Below, in pieces: positions 7,383-12,837 of a stretch of 12,837 bases of DNA (position 1 is the first letter of the stretch; every line of letters starts with the position of its first letter). The DNA comes from Spirochaetaceae bacterium (GTDB lineage Bacteria; Spirochaetota; Spirochaetia; PWKH01). The position numbers were made by a program, and so were the translations under genes. Where the stretch lies: the NCBI GenBank assembly GCA_003557605.1, contig PWNW01000257.1, positions 1 through 12,837 of the forward strand, written 5' to 3'. Under the pieces are notes generated by a model. That model did no database searches, was not told the DNA's origin, and saw only the letters and a list, made by a program, of their open reading frames with translations.

Positions 7383-8417
7383 ATGAAATCACGAGGATAT
7401 TTTGGAAAAAAGGGAAACACCCTGGAAATACGGGAAACGGAAATCACCTCCCCGGGCTGCAATGAAGTAATCGTCAAAGTCCATGCCTGCGGAGTATGCG
7501 GCACAGACCTGAACTTCCTGAAGCAATGGAACGACGAGCCCATGCCCCTGGGACACGAAATAGCCGCAGAGGTAATTGAAGTCGGAAGCGCAGTGACAAG
7601 CGTTTCTCCCGGAAACCGGGTAATCGTTGAGGACTGCACCATGTGCGGCATCTGCATCAACTGCAGAAGGGGACGATCAGATCTGTGCATCAACATGCAC
7701 TCCATTGAAGGCAGGCCCGGAATGGGAACATACATGAAGGTCACCCACAACAGCCTGGTACCCTTTACAGACCTCAGCTACACCCATGCCTGCATTACAG
7801 AACCCCTTGCCGTGTCCCTGAATGCAGTCCTTCAGTCCGACATTCCCATGCAGGGAAGCGTGGCCGTCCTCGGCTGCGGCCCCCTGGGACTGATGGCCGC
7901 CCTCACCGCAAAAATCCGGGGAGCCGGCTTTGTCGCCGTAACCGAAATAGACACATCCAGCCCCCTTGGATCATACAGGGCGGAACTTGCGCGGGAACTC
8001 GGAATTGATCTGGTAATTGATCCTTCAGTCCAGGACGTGGAAGAGGAAATTAAGAAGCTGTTCTCCGCCGGAGTCGACAGGGTGATCGTAAGCTCACCCC
8101 CTGAAAGCATCTATGACGCACTGAAAATCATCGGGTACGGAGGAATAATAACATTTTTCGGCCTTCACTTCGGAGGACGAAACACCATCAGCATTGACAT
8201 CAACGACCTGGTGTTCAGAAAAATAACCTTGAGCCCCTTCTTCGCTGAACCAGGGGTGAACTACTCCCTTTCCCTGGAACTGCTAAAAAAGGGACTTATA
8301 CCTGCAGACAGAATCATCAACCGTACCTTCGGCTTCAATGAAGCCCGGCAGGTCCTCGGTGAACTGACCAAGGGTTCTGAACCTGTCATGAAAGCGGTCA
8401 TGCACCCCCATGAATAA
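7383..8417 (+). CDS. Zinc-dependent medium-chain alcohol/polyol dehydrogenase
   Basis: This 344-residue cytoplasmic enzyme has the normal length for threonine/sorbitol-type dehydrogenases. The catalytic zinc ligands are visible: C39 in CGVCGTD, H58-E59 in LGHE, and a glutamate in CITEPLAV. The structural zinc is bound by C88, C91, C94 and C102 (spacing x2, x2, x7); an additional cysteine, C85, precedes them. The NAD(P) domain begins with VAVLGCGPLGLMAAL, and an acidic residue after the second strand (VTEID) favours NAD. AAGGAG lies 6 bases before the ATG. It probably oxidises a secondary hydroxyl of a sugar, polyol or hydroxy acid. Being under the same putative operator as the ABC operon, it likely acts on the imported compound or a product of it. 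The true substrate is unknown. Confidence 0.95.
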   Translation: MKSRGYFGKKGNTLEIRETEITSPGCNEVIVKVHACGVCGTDLNFLKQWNDEPMPLGHEIAAEVIEVGSAVTSVSPGNRVIVEDCTMCGICINCRRGRSDLCINMHSIEGRPGMGTYMKVTHNSLVPFTDLSYTHACITEPLAVSLNAVLQSDIPMQGSVAVLGCGPLGLMAALTAKIRGAGFVAVTEIDTSSPLGSYRAELARELGIDLVIDPSVQDVEEEIKKLFSAGVDRVIVSSPPESIYDALKIIGYGGIITFFGLHFGGRNTISIDINDLVFRKITLSPFFAEPGVNYSLSLELLKKGLIPADRIINRTFGFNEARQVLGELTKGSEPVMKAVMHPHE

Positions 8418-8437
8418 CGGTAATACGAAGAAAGGTA

Positions 8438-8468
8438 CATGCTCCTCCGCCTGAGGCGGAGAAGCATG
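8438..8468. terminator. Hairpin between convergent dehydrogenase and acyl-CoA synthetase genes
   Basis: Bases 8438-8451 and 8455-8468 form a 14-base inverted repeat with a single mismatch and a TGA loop (CATGCTCCTCCGCC paired with GGCGGAGAAGCATG). It is GC-rich and sits in the 68-base gap between the two convergent stops, where a bidirectional terminator is expected. No clear T-run follows on either strand, so it may act as a transcript-end stabiliser or a weak terminator. Confidence 0.6.
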
Positions 8469-8485
8469 TCTAAGGGGGTACGAAT

Positions 8486-10564
8486 TTACAGAATGATGCG
8501 GGCATCCAGAACAGAAAGCCCCTTTGCGTGAACCTTCACCGGATTCAAGTCAATTTCCTTGATTTCAGGGTGCTCCAGCAGCAGCGCTGACACGCGCATC
8601 AGCGCATCAGTCAGAGCAGAGACATCCATCGGCACAGTTCCCCTAGCCCCGGCAAGCATGGGATATCCCGAAATCTCAGTGATCATCTCCTGAGCGTCAA
8701 CCTCATCAATCGGACAGACCCTGAAGGAGACATCCTTAAGCACCTCGACAAACACTCCTCCAAGACCGAACATAATCACCGGACCGAAGCTCGGATCCTG
8801 CACCCCGCCGATTATTACCTCGACTCCCTGCTCACAATCCATCTTCGTAACCAGCATCCCGGCAATATCAGCATCCTTCTGATACGAACGGGCATTTGCA
8901 GAAATCTCATCAAAAGCCCTCTTCACCTCATGGGAATCAGAAAGATTGAGCTGCACGCACCGAGCATCGCTCTTGTGCAGAATATCCTTCGAGAGAACCT
9001 TCATCGCCACAGGATACCCAATATCCTCAGCAGCCTGCACCGATTCATCCGCAGTCAATACCTTCCGGTATTCAGGAACCATGATGCCGCAGGAGGCAAG
9101 AAGCCCGTAGGCCTGGTGCTCAAGCACCGGAGAGGAAAGCGGCTTTGCCGCAGCCGGGAAGTCAGCCTTGAATGACCTCCCCTCCATGACCTTCCGGTAC
9201 CGCTGGTACTGCAGCATATGGGACAAAGTGCGAACCGCATCATGGTGGTCCATAAACAGCGGAACCTGGTGATCCCGAAGAATCTGAAATGACGGATTGT
9301 CCTTCAGGGAATAATATGAATAAATCAGAATCGGCTTATCAGAACGGGCAATCAGGCCGCACATCATCTCGGCATACCGCTGCTCCCTCTCCTGCTCTTC
9401 AGGATTGAGATTGCAGTACCCCGCAAACCCGCCGACCACAAGCACCGCATCAATGTTCTCATCCTCCAGAACCATTTCTGAGGCCTGCACCACAAACTCC
9501 CAGCCCGCAAGATCTATCGGATTCATCACTGAACCATTGGAGGGGACGAACTCCCTCAGCTTCTTCTGGATCTGCTCCGAAAGAACCGGTACCGTCAGAT
9601 TCATCCGCTCACAGGCATCGGTAGCTACCACGCAGTCTCCTCCCCCCTCGGAGATAATGCAGACCCGCCCGCCTGCCATGGACTTCTTCTGTCCAAGGGC
9701 AAGCAGCAGGGAATTAAACTCCGTCGTGCTTTCCACCTGCAAGGCGCCGCACTGCCTCAGCGCCGCAGTGCAGATATCATCATTGCCGGCAATGGCTGCC
9801 GTATGGCTTGCCACCACCCGGGCGCCAACCTCGGTCCTGCCGCTCTTGAACACCACCACAGGCTTCACCTTTACCGCATCACGCACCTCTTCCAGGAACT
9901 TTCTTCCGTCACGGAATCCCTCAATATGCACCGCAATAGAGTCAGTACCGCTGTCTTCCCGGAAATACCGTATCAGCTCATGGAACTGCAGACCAGCCTG
10001 GTTGCCCAAGTCAATCACGTAATTAAACCCGAGCCCTCTCTGGGCACCAGGAAAGGCAAAGGAACGGGTAATATTACCGCTCTGTGTTATCAGAGCGGTG
10101 CGTCCCGTCTTAAAGAAACCCGACATCAGCACGTCAAGACGCACCGGCGCGCTGAAGTACCCAAGGGTATTAGGACCGATAATCCTAATACCCTTGGATG
10201 CCGCCTTGGCAGCAAAATCCGCCTGCAGCTGTCTTCCCTCCTCACCGAACTCCGCATACCCCGCCGTAATTATTACCAGCCCATGCACTCCCTTCTCTAC
10301 GCAGTCCTCAATGGCAGAAGCAGCGGCCTTTCGGGACACCATCACCACCGCCACATCAATCTCCGCAGGGATATCAGTGATGCTGGGATAGCACTTCATC
10401 CCGAACACCGAATCCGCAAAGGGATTAACCAGGTAAATATCTCCCTGGTAGCCGAACTTCTTTGCAATCTCAAGAATAGGATAACTGAAGCTCTTCTTGT
10501 TCCTTGACGCTCCAATAAACGCCACTGACCTGGGATTCAGTACATACTGCAGGTTGTCTTCCAT
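8486..10564 (-). CDS. ADP-forming acyl-CoA synthetase, fused alpha and beta parts
   Basis: A 692-residue cytoplasmic enzyme of the NDP-forming acyl-CoA synthetase superfamily, which interconverts acyl-CoA plus ADP plus phosphate with acid, CoA and ATP. The CoA-binding Rossmann domain is N-terminal (VAFIGASRNKKSFSYP at 14-29). The ligase part holds the phosphorylated histidine H254 in VASHTAAIAGND. From about residue 480 there is an ATP-grasp domain: ILHKSDARCVQL, with the second conserved histidine, and GPVIMFGLGGVFVEVLKDV. In most relatives the ILHKSD motif continues Val-Gly-Gly-Val; here it is Ala-Arg-Cys-Val, a variation near the ATP site. The start ATG at 10564 has AGGA about 8 bases upstream. 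It follows the DUF35 gene by 18 bases and is last in its operon. It may generate ATP from the acyl-CoA product or activate an acid for the thiolase-like enzyme. Acyl specificity is unknown. Confidence 0.93.
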   Translation of the reverse strand: MEDNLQYVLNPRSVAFIGASRNKKSFSYPILEIAKKFGYQGDIYLVNPFADSVFGMKCYPSITDIPAEIDVAVVMVSRKAAASAIEDCVEKGVHGLVIITAGYAEFGEEGRQLQADFAAKAASKGIRIIGPNTLGYFSAPVRLDVLMSGFFKTGRTALITQSGNITRSFAFPGAQRGLGFNYVIDLGNQAGLQFHELIRYFREDSGTDSIAVHIEGFRDGRKFLEEVRDAVKVKPVVVFKSGRTEVGARVVASHTAAIAGNDDICTAALRQCGALQVESTTEFNSLLLALGQKKSMAGGRVCIISEGGGDCVVATDACERMNLTVPVLSEQIQKKLREFVPSNGSVMNPIDLAGWEFVVQASEMVLEDENIDAVLVVGGFAGYCNLNPEEQEREQRYAEMMCGLIARSDKPILIYSYYSLKDNPSFQILRDHQVPLFMDHHDAVRTLSHMLQYQRYRKVMEGRSFKADFPAAAKPLSSPVLEHQAYGLLASCGIMVPEYRKVLTADESVQAAEDIGYPVAMKVLSKDILHKSDARCVQLNLSDSHEVKRAFDEISANARSYQKDADIAGMLVTKMDCEQGVEVIIGGVQDPSFGPVIMFGLGGVFVEVLKDVSFRVCPIDEVDAQEMITEISGYPMLAGARGTVPMDVSALTDALMRVSALLLEHPEIKEIDLNPVKVHAKGLSVLDARIIL

Positions 10565-10582
10565 AGGATGTTCCTTTTTGTA

Positions 10583-11008
10583 TTATTCCGTATCTGCTTG
10601 CTGCACCGGCTCAAACCGGGGTATGGAAATCGTGTCTGAAAGTCTGTGAAAGAACACCTTGACCTTCATACCGATATGAACCTTCGACACATCAGTATTC
10701 ACCACATTCGAAATCATGCGCACGCCCTCATCAAGCTCAATAATCGCATATACATAGGGCACATCGGGAGCAAAGGTCTGATGCGCCGCCTGATGAATAA
10801 CAGTATAGCTGTACACCGTGCCCATACCAGATGACTTCGTCCACCCCAGGTCCTCAGAAAGACATCGGTGACACAGAAGCCTGGGAAAATACTGCTTTGA
10901 ACCGCAGGAACAGCAGGTCTGCACAAGAAGCTCCCCTCGTGAAGCAGCCTCCCAGTACTCCCTGGTATCCGGCAGGATATCAGGAACCGGTTTTCCCTCT
11001 GCTGTCAT
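10583..11008 (-). CDS. DUF35-type zinc-ribbon/OB-fold partner of the thiolase-like protein
   Basis: A 141-residue protein. The N-terminal segment (DTREYWEAASRGELLVQ) is the usual helix of DUF35 proteins. A rubredoxin-like zinc ribbon follows, with C32-x2-C35 and C46-x2-C49, then an OB fold from about residue 58 (MGTVYSYTVIHQAAHQTF, PYVYAIIELDEGVRM, IGMKVKVFFHRL). Such proteins bind thiolase-fold partners and help shuttle CoA esters: ChsH2 with Ltp2, BbsA with BbsB, and the archaeal thiolase/HMG-CoA synthase bridge. Its ATG overlaps the stop of the thiolase-like gene in an ATGA, with GGGAGGGG just upstream, so the two are translationally coupled and probably made in equal amounts. All zinc ligands are present. 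Confidence 0.92.
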   Translation of the reverse strand: MTAEGKPVPDILPDTREYWEAASRGELLVQTCCSCGSKQYFPRLLCHRCLSEDLGWTKSSGMGTVYSYTVIHQAAHQTFAPDVPYVYAIIELDEGVRMISNVVNTDVSKVHIGMKVKVFFHRLSDTISIPRFEPVQQADTE

Positions 11009-12204
11009 AACACCCCTCCCTTGGGAACCTCATTCCCGAATATCAAGGTGCATTCATTCGCCATAGACCCTCCGTTGCCGTTCACCAGCCCGAAACGGGC
11101 ATCCGGGACCTGCAGGTCCCCTGCCCGGCCCATCAGCTGCCTGACCGCCTCAACAGCATGAACAAAATGCCCGCCCCCGTAGGACTGGCCCCTGCCCAGC
11201 TGGCCGCCGTCGGTATTCACCGGAAGCTCCCCGTTATACGTCAAGTCAGTCTTCTCCACAAACTCAGCACCCTTCCCATTCTCGCAGCATCCCACATCCT
11301 CCAGGGAAATCACCACCGTAATCGTATAGCAGTCATACAGCTGCAGAAAGTCCATATCCTTGATGCCGAGCCCCGCCATGGCGTAGGCCTGCCTGGCAGC
11401 CTCACGAACCGGGGAAGTGGTAAGGGATCCGCTTCTCCCATATGCAGGATGCCACATCCCCCGATCAATCGCCTGGCCGCCCCCCAGAAGGTATACCGGA
11501 GGATTCGCCAGCTCCCGAGCACGTTCTGCAGAAGTGAGAATCAACGCACATGCACCCGTACAGGGCATAACAATCTCAAACAAATGCAGAGGGTCGCAGA
11601 TCATCCGGGAAGCAAGCACATCCTCAACATGCACCTCCTTCTTCAGCAGGGCATTGGGAAACCGAGCAGCATGGTACCGTGCATTCTGCACCACCTTGGC
11701 GAACTGCTCCTGCCTCGCACCGAACTCATACATATACCGCTGTTTAATCAGCGCATAAGCGGAGTTGTCAATCATCGGACCGTAGATCGTGTCAAAATCA
11801 TGCTCAAAAGGAATAGAATCCTCCATACCGAACTCATACACCATAGAAGTGTCCAGCACAGAACCGCCCACCAGCAGCACCGTGGAGCAGAGCCCCGCTT
11901 GAATTGCCGCAGCGGAATAGAGGATGGCGGCATTGCCCGAAGCACCGCCGAAGTACATATTGTCCATAAACTTCACATTCAGCTGAAGATATTCCGAAAG
12001 GTCCATAGTCCAGCTTGACTTCTGATCAAGAGGGACTATGGAAATAAGCCCGTCAATCTCATCTTTGTCGATACCCGCATCAGCAATCGCCGCCTTCGCA
12101 GCAAGACACTGCTCAGAGTAGTTGGTCCTGCCAGCCGAATCCTTCAGCTTGGCAAACTGGGTCTCTCCGTATCCGATCACCGCACAGCTGCCTCGAATCC
12201 CCAT
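11005..12204 (-). CDS. Thiolase-like (SCP2/Ltp2-type) protein lacking thiolase catalytic cysteines
   Basis: The start is the ATG at 12204 (399 residues): AAGGGGG lies 9 bases upstream, whereas an in-frame TTG at 12213 sits directly on that ribosome site. The fold is that of SCP2-like thiolases: GIRGSCAVIGYGETQF at the N-terminus, a nucleophile-elbow region at 84-95, and the C-terminal glycine loop VNGNGGSMANE. The position of the first catalytic Cys (CATG in human SCPx) reads GASG, so it is Gly87. The Cys of the usual C-terminal motif is Asn (NGNGG). The His of the usual HDAFT-like element is Tyr (LYDCYTITVV, about residue 289). It is therefore unlikely to be a thiolase; tyrosines in the active site are what Ltp2 retro-aldolases use. 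A C-C bond-cleaving or bond-forming role on a CoA ester is inferred. It is the first gene of the operon, with its promoter and operator directly upstream. Confidence 0.9.
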   Translation of the reverse strand: MGIRGSCAVIGYGETQFAKLKDSAGRTNYSEQCLAAKAAIADAGIDKDEIDGLISIVPLDQKSSWTMDLSEYLQLNVKFMDNMYFGGASGNAAILYSAAAIQAGLCSTVLLVGGSVLDTSMVYEFGMEDSIPFEHDFDTIYGPMIDNSAYALIKQRYMYEFGARQEQFAKVVQNARYHAARFPNALLKKEVHVEDVLASRMICDPLHLFEIVMPCTGACALILTSAERARELANPPVYLLGGGQAIDRGMWHPAYGRSGSLTTSPVREAARQAYAMAGLGIKDMDFLQLYDCYTITVVISLEDVGCCENGKGAEFVEKTDLTYNGELPVNTDGGQLGRGQSYGGGHFVHAVEAVRQLMGRAGDLQVPDARFGLVNGNGGSMANECTLIFGNEVPKGGVL

Positions 12205-12222
12205 GGTGGTCAACCCCCTTTA

Positions 12223-12247
12223 ATTAACGTACGGTTAGTTACTAATT
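12223..12247. promoter_or_regulatory. Putative operator of the thiolase-like operon (shared regulon motif)
   Basis: The plus strand reads ATTAACGTACGGTTAGTT (12223-12240), matching the regulon consensus at 15 of 18 positions counting A/T ambiguity, then ACTAATT. It includes TTAGTTACTAA (12235-12245), an 11-base inverted repeat around one centre base. The element fills the space between the -10 box and the ribosome site, covering the predicted start. The consensus lies in the opposite orientation to transcription compared with the other two sites. Confidence 0.65.
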
Positions 12248-12248
12248 G

Positions 12249-12277
12249 AGTATATGGCGCTTTTTTCCCTGTGTCAA
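12249..12277 (-). promoter_or_regulatory. Promoter of the thiolase-like operon
   Basis: On the minus strand a perfect TTGACA (12272-12277), 17-base spacer and TATACT (12249-12254, one mismatch) precede the gene. The leader is about 38 bases and consists almost entirely of the operator and the ribosome site. Confidence 0.8.
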
Positions 12278-12282
12278 GCGTA

Positions 12283-12299
12283 ACCACTGAGAAAGTGGT
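12283..12299. repeat. Short inverted repeat between divergent promoters
   Basis: ACCACT and AGTGGT form a perfect 6-bp inverted repeat with a 5-base spacer (GAGAA). It lies between the -35 boxes of the two divergent promoters, where an activator could bind. It is unlike the shared operator and short enough to occur by chance. Confidence 0.3.
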
Positions 12300-12324
12300 G
12301 TAAAGTTTTATGTCAAAACAGCCC

Positions 12325-12354
12325 TTGACACAACAACATCGGGATATATATTAT
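12325..12354 (+). promoter_or_regulatory. Promoter of the ROK regulator gene
   Basis: A perfect TTGACA (12325-12330) is followed either by TATTAT with an 18-base spacer (12349-12354) or TATATT with a 16-base spacer (12347-12352); both hexamers are one mismatch from consensus. It is divergent from the thiolase promoter, with 47 bases between the two -35 boxes. Confidence 0.7.
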
Positions 12355-12362
12355 GAATTATT

Positions 12363-12381
12363 AAAGTTACGTTATTACCTT
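12363..12381. promoter_or_regulatory. Degenerate operator copy before the ROK gene (possible autoregulation)
   Basis: AAAGTTACGTTATTACCTT lies about nine bases after the -10 box. The left part AGTTACGT is identical to the dehydrogenase operator and the right part TATTACCTT resembles TATTTACTT, but four central bases are missing. It may be a weak or half site that gives mild autorepression, or simply chance similarity in an AT-rich region. Confidence 0.4.
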
Positions 12382-12394
12382 GAGGTGCAGCATT

Positions 12395-12837
12395 ATGCCC
12401 CATGAAGTGAAAATCACCCAGACAGCAAACTCAAATCTGCAGAACGAAATCAATGTCTCAATCATCTTCAACTATCTCCGCTCAGTCAAGACTTCCTACC
12501 GGGCCCAGATATCAAAGGAACTGAACATCAGCGCTCCGGCAGTTTCCCGGGCAATTGAGAACTTGATTGAACAGGGCTATGTGATAGAAACCGAGAAGAT
12601 GCCTGCAGAAAGCGGCAAAAAGGTATCAAAACTGATGCCGAACATCTACAAGGGACACGTCATCGGCATCGACCTGATGAAGGAATACTTGAAAATCTCA
12701 ATGTTCAACTACCTCGGGGAAATGATCGACAGCTGCAGCGGCATGAAGGTGTCCGCCAGCAAGGATGTAGTAAAGGATCTGATCAATGAAATCGACACCT
12801 TCATCGCCTCTGCAGAAAAGAAAATCACCGTTCCCCC
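12395..12837 (+). CDS. ROK-family transcriptional regulator (N-terminal part, runs off the window)
   Basis: The frame is open from ATG 12395 to the window edge (147 full codons). GAGGTG lies 7 bases upstream. A MarR-like winged helix occupies roughly residues 20-70, with the recognition part SYRAQISKELNISAPAVSRA followed by IENLIEQGYVIET. The usual Gly-Arg-Arg-Pro link to the sugar-kinase-like ROK domain is here SGKKVSKLMPN. The ROK domain then starts at about residue 87 (GHVIGIDLMKEYLKISMF, NYLGEMIDS). NagC/XylR-type ROK repressors bind a sugar or its derivative and leave DNA. The zinc motif and sugar site lie beyond the window. Its position next to the thiolase operon and the shared operators suggest it controls the whole cluster. 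Confidence 0.92.
   Translation, partial: MPHEVKITQTANSNLQNEINVSIIFNYLRSVKTSYRAQISKELNISAPAVSRAIENLIEQGYVIETEKMPAESGKKVSKLMPNIYKGHVIGIDLMKEYLKISMFNYLGEMIDSCSGMKVSASKDVVKDLINEIDTFIASAEKKITVP

Noticed and set aside
8438..8468. The large inverted repeat as a recombination or attachment site
   Set aside because: It lies between convergent stop codons and no integrase or transposase is nearby. A transcript-end hairpin is the simpler explanation.
11158..12018. A 286-codon open frame on the plus strand opposite the thiolase-like gene
   Set aside because: The minus strand encodes a clear SCP2-like thiolase with promoter and ribosome site. The plus frame reads as low-information, His/Pro/Arg-rich sequence with no recognisable domain, as expected for a shadow.
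1..12837. Mobile elements, CRISPR arrays, tRNA or rRNA genes, riboswitches
   Set aside because: No regular spaced repeats, terminal inverted repeats with transposase frames, cloverleaf-like segments or rRNA-like stretches were seen. All intergenic gaps are below 300 bases.

Overview
This is a bacterial chromosome segment of moderate to fairly high GC. It is densely packed with metabolic genes, and I see no rRNA, tRNA, phage, transposon or CRISPR sequence. The style suggests a free-living anaerobic spirochaete (Spirochaetota): a sugar-type binding protein whose signal peptide ends in an Ala-Ala-Gly-Gly stretch with no lipobox cysteine, MalF/MalG permeases without their own ATPase, and a ROK-family regulator. 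This assignment is an inference from gene style, not from a marker gene.

Layout. Bases 1-418 (minus) hold the N-terminal part of a secreted protein of unknown function, divergent from an M3-family zinc oligoendopeptidase at 604-2361 (plus). A convergent 88-residue protein follows (2378-2644, minus). It looks like a MoaD/ThiS beta-grasp protein without the C-terminal Gly-Gly. Next, all on the minus strand, is an ABC importer operon: binding protein (6017-4719), MalF-like permease (4604-3726) and MalG-like permease (3673-2831). A large RNA hairpin lies between the binding protein and the permeases. Upstream is an amidohydrolase of the ACMSD/COG2159 type (7243-6284, minus), divergent from a zinc-dependent medium-chain dehydrogenase (7383-8417, plus). 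A hairpin then separates the dehydrogenase from a convergent three-gene minus operon: thiolase-like protein (12204-11005), DUF35 zinc-ribbon/OB protein (11008-10583, ATGA overlap) and a fused ADP-forming acyl-CoA synthetase (10564-8486). The window ends inside a ROK-type repressor gene (12395 onward, plus), divergent from the thiolase operon.

The main result is a putative single regulon. Near-consensus sigma-70-type promoters (TTGACA, 17-bp spacer, TATNNT-like -10) precede the ABC operon, the dehydrogenase and the thiolase operon. A similar one, with a 16- or 18-bp spacer, precedes the ROK gene. Immediately downstream of the -10 in the first three lies a shared element, consensus about AGTWACGTACWGTWAWTT, and a degenerate version lies in front of the ROK gene itself. 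This is what autoregulation and repression by the adjacent ROK protein would look like.

Together the genes suggest a catabolic pathway for an imported sugar-like or polyol-like compound: import, oxidation by the dehydrogenase, possible hydrolysis or decarboxylation by the amidohydrolase, then CoA-ester chemistry. The thiolase-like protein lacks both catalytic cysteines of true thiolases and is paired with a DUF35 protein, as in the Ltp2-ChsH2 retro-aldolase. The ADP-forming synthetase could either activate an acid or harvest ATP from the acyl-CoA product. I know of no named pathway with exactly this set. The substrate cannot be read from the sequence.
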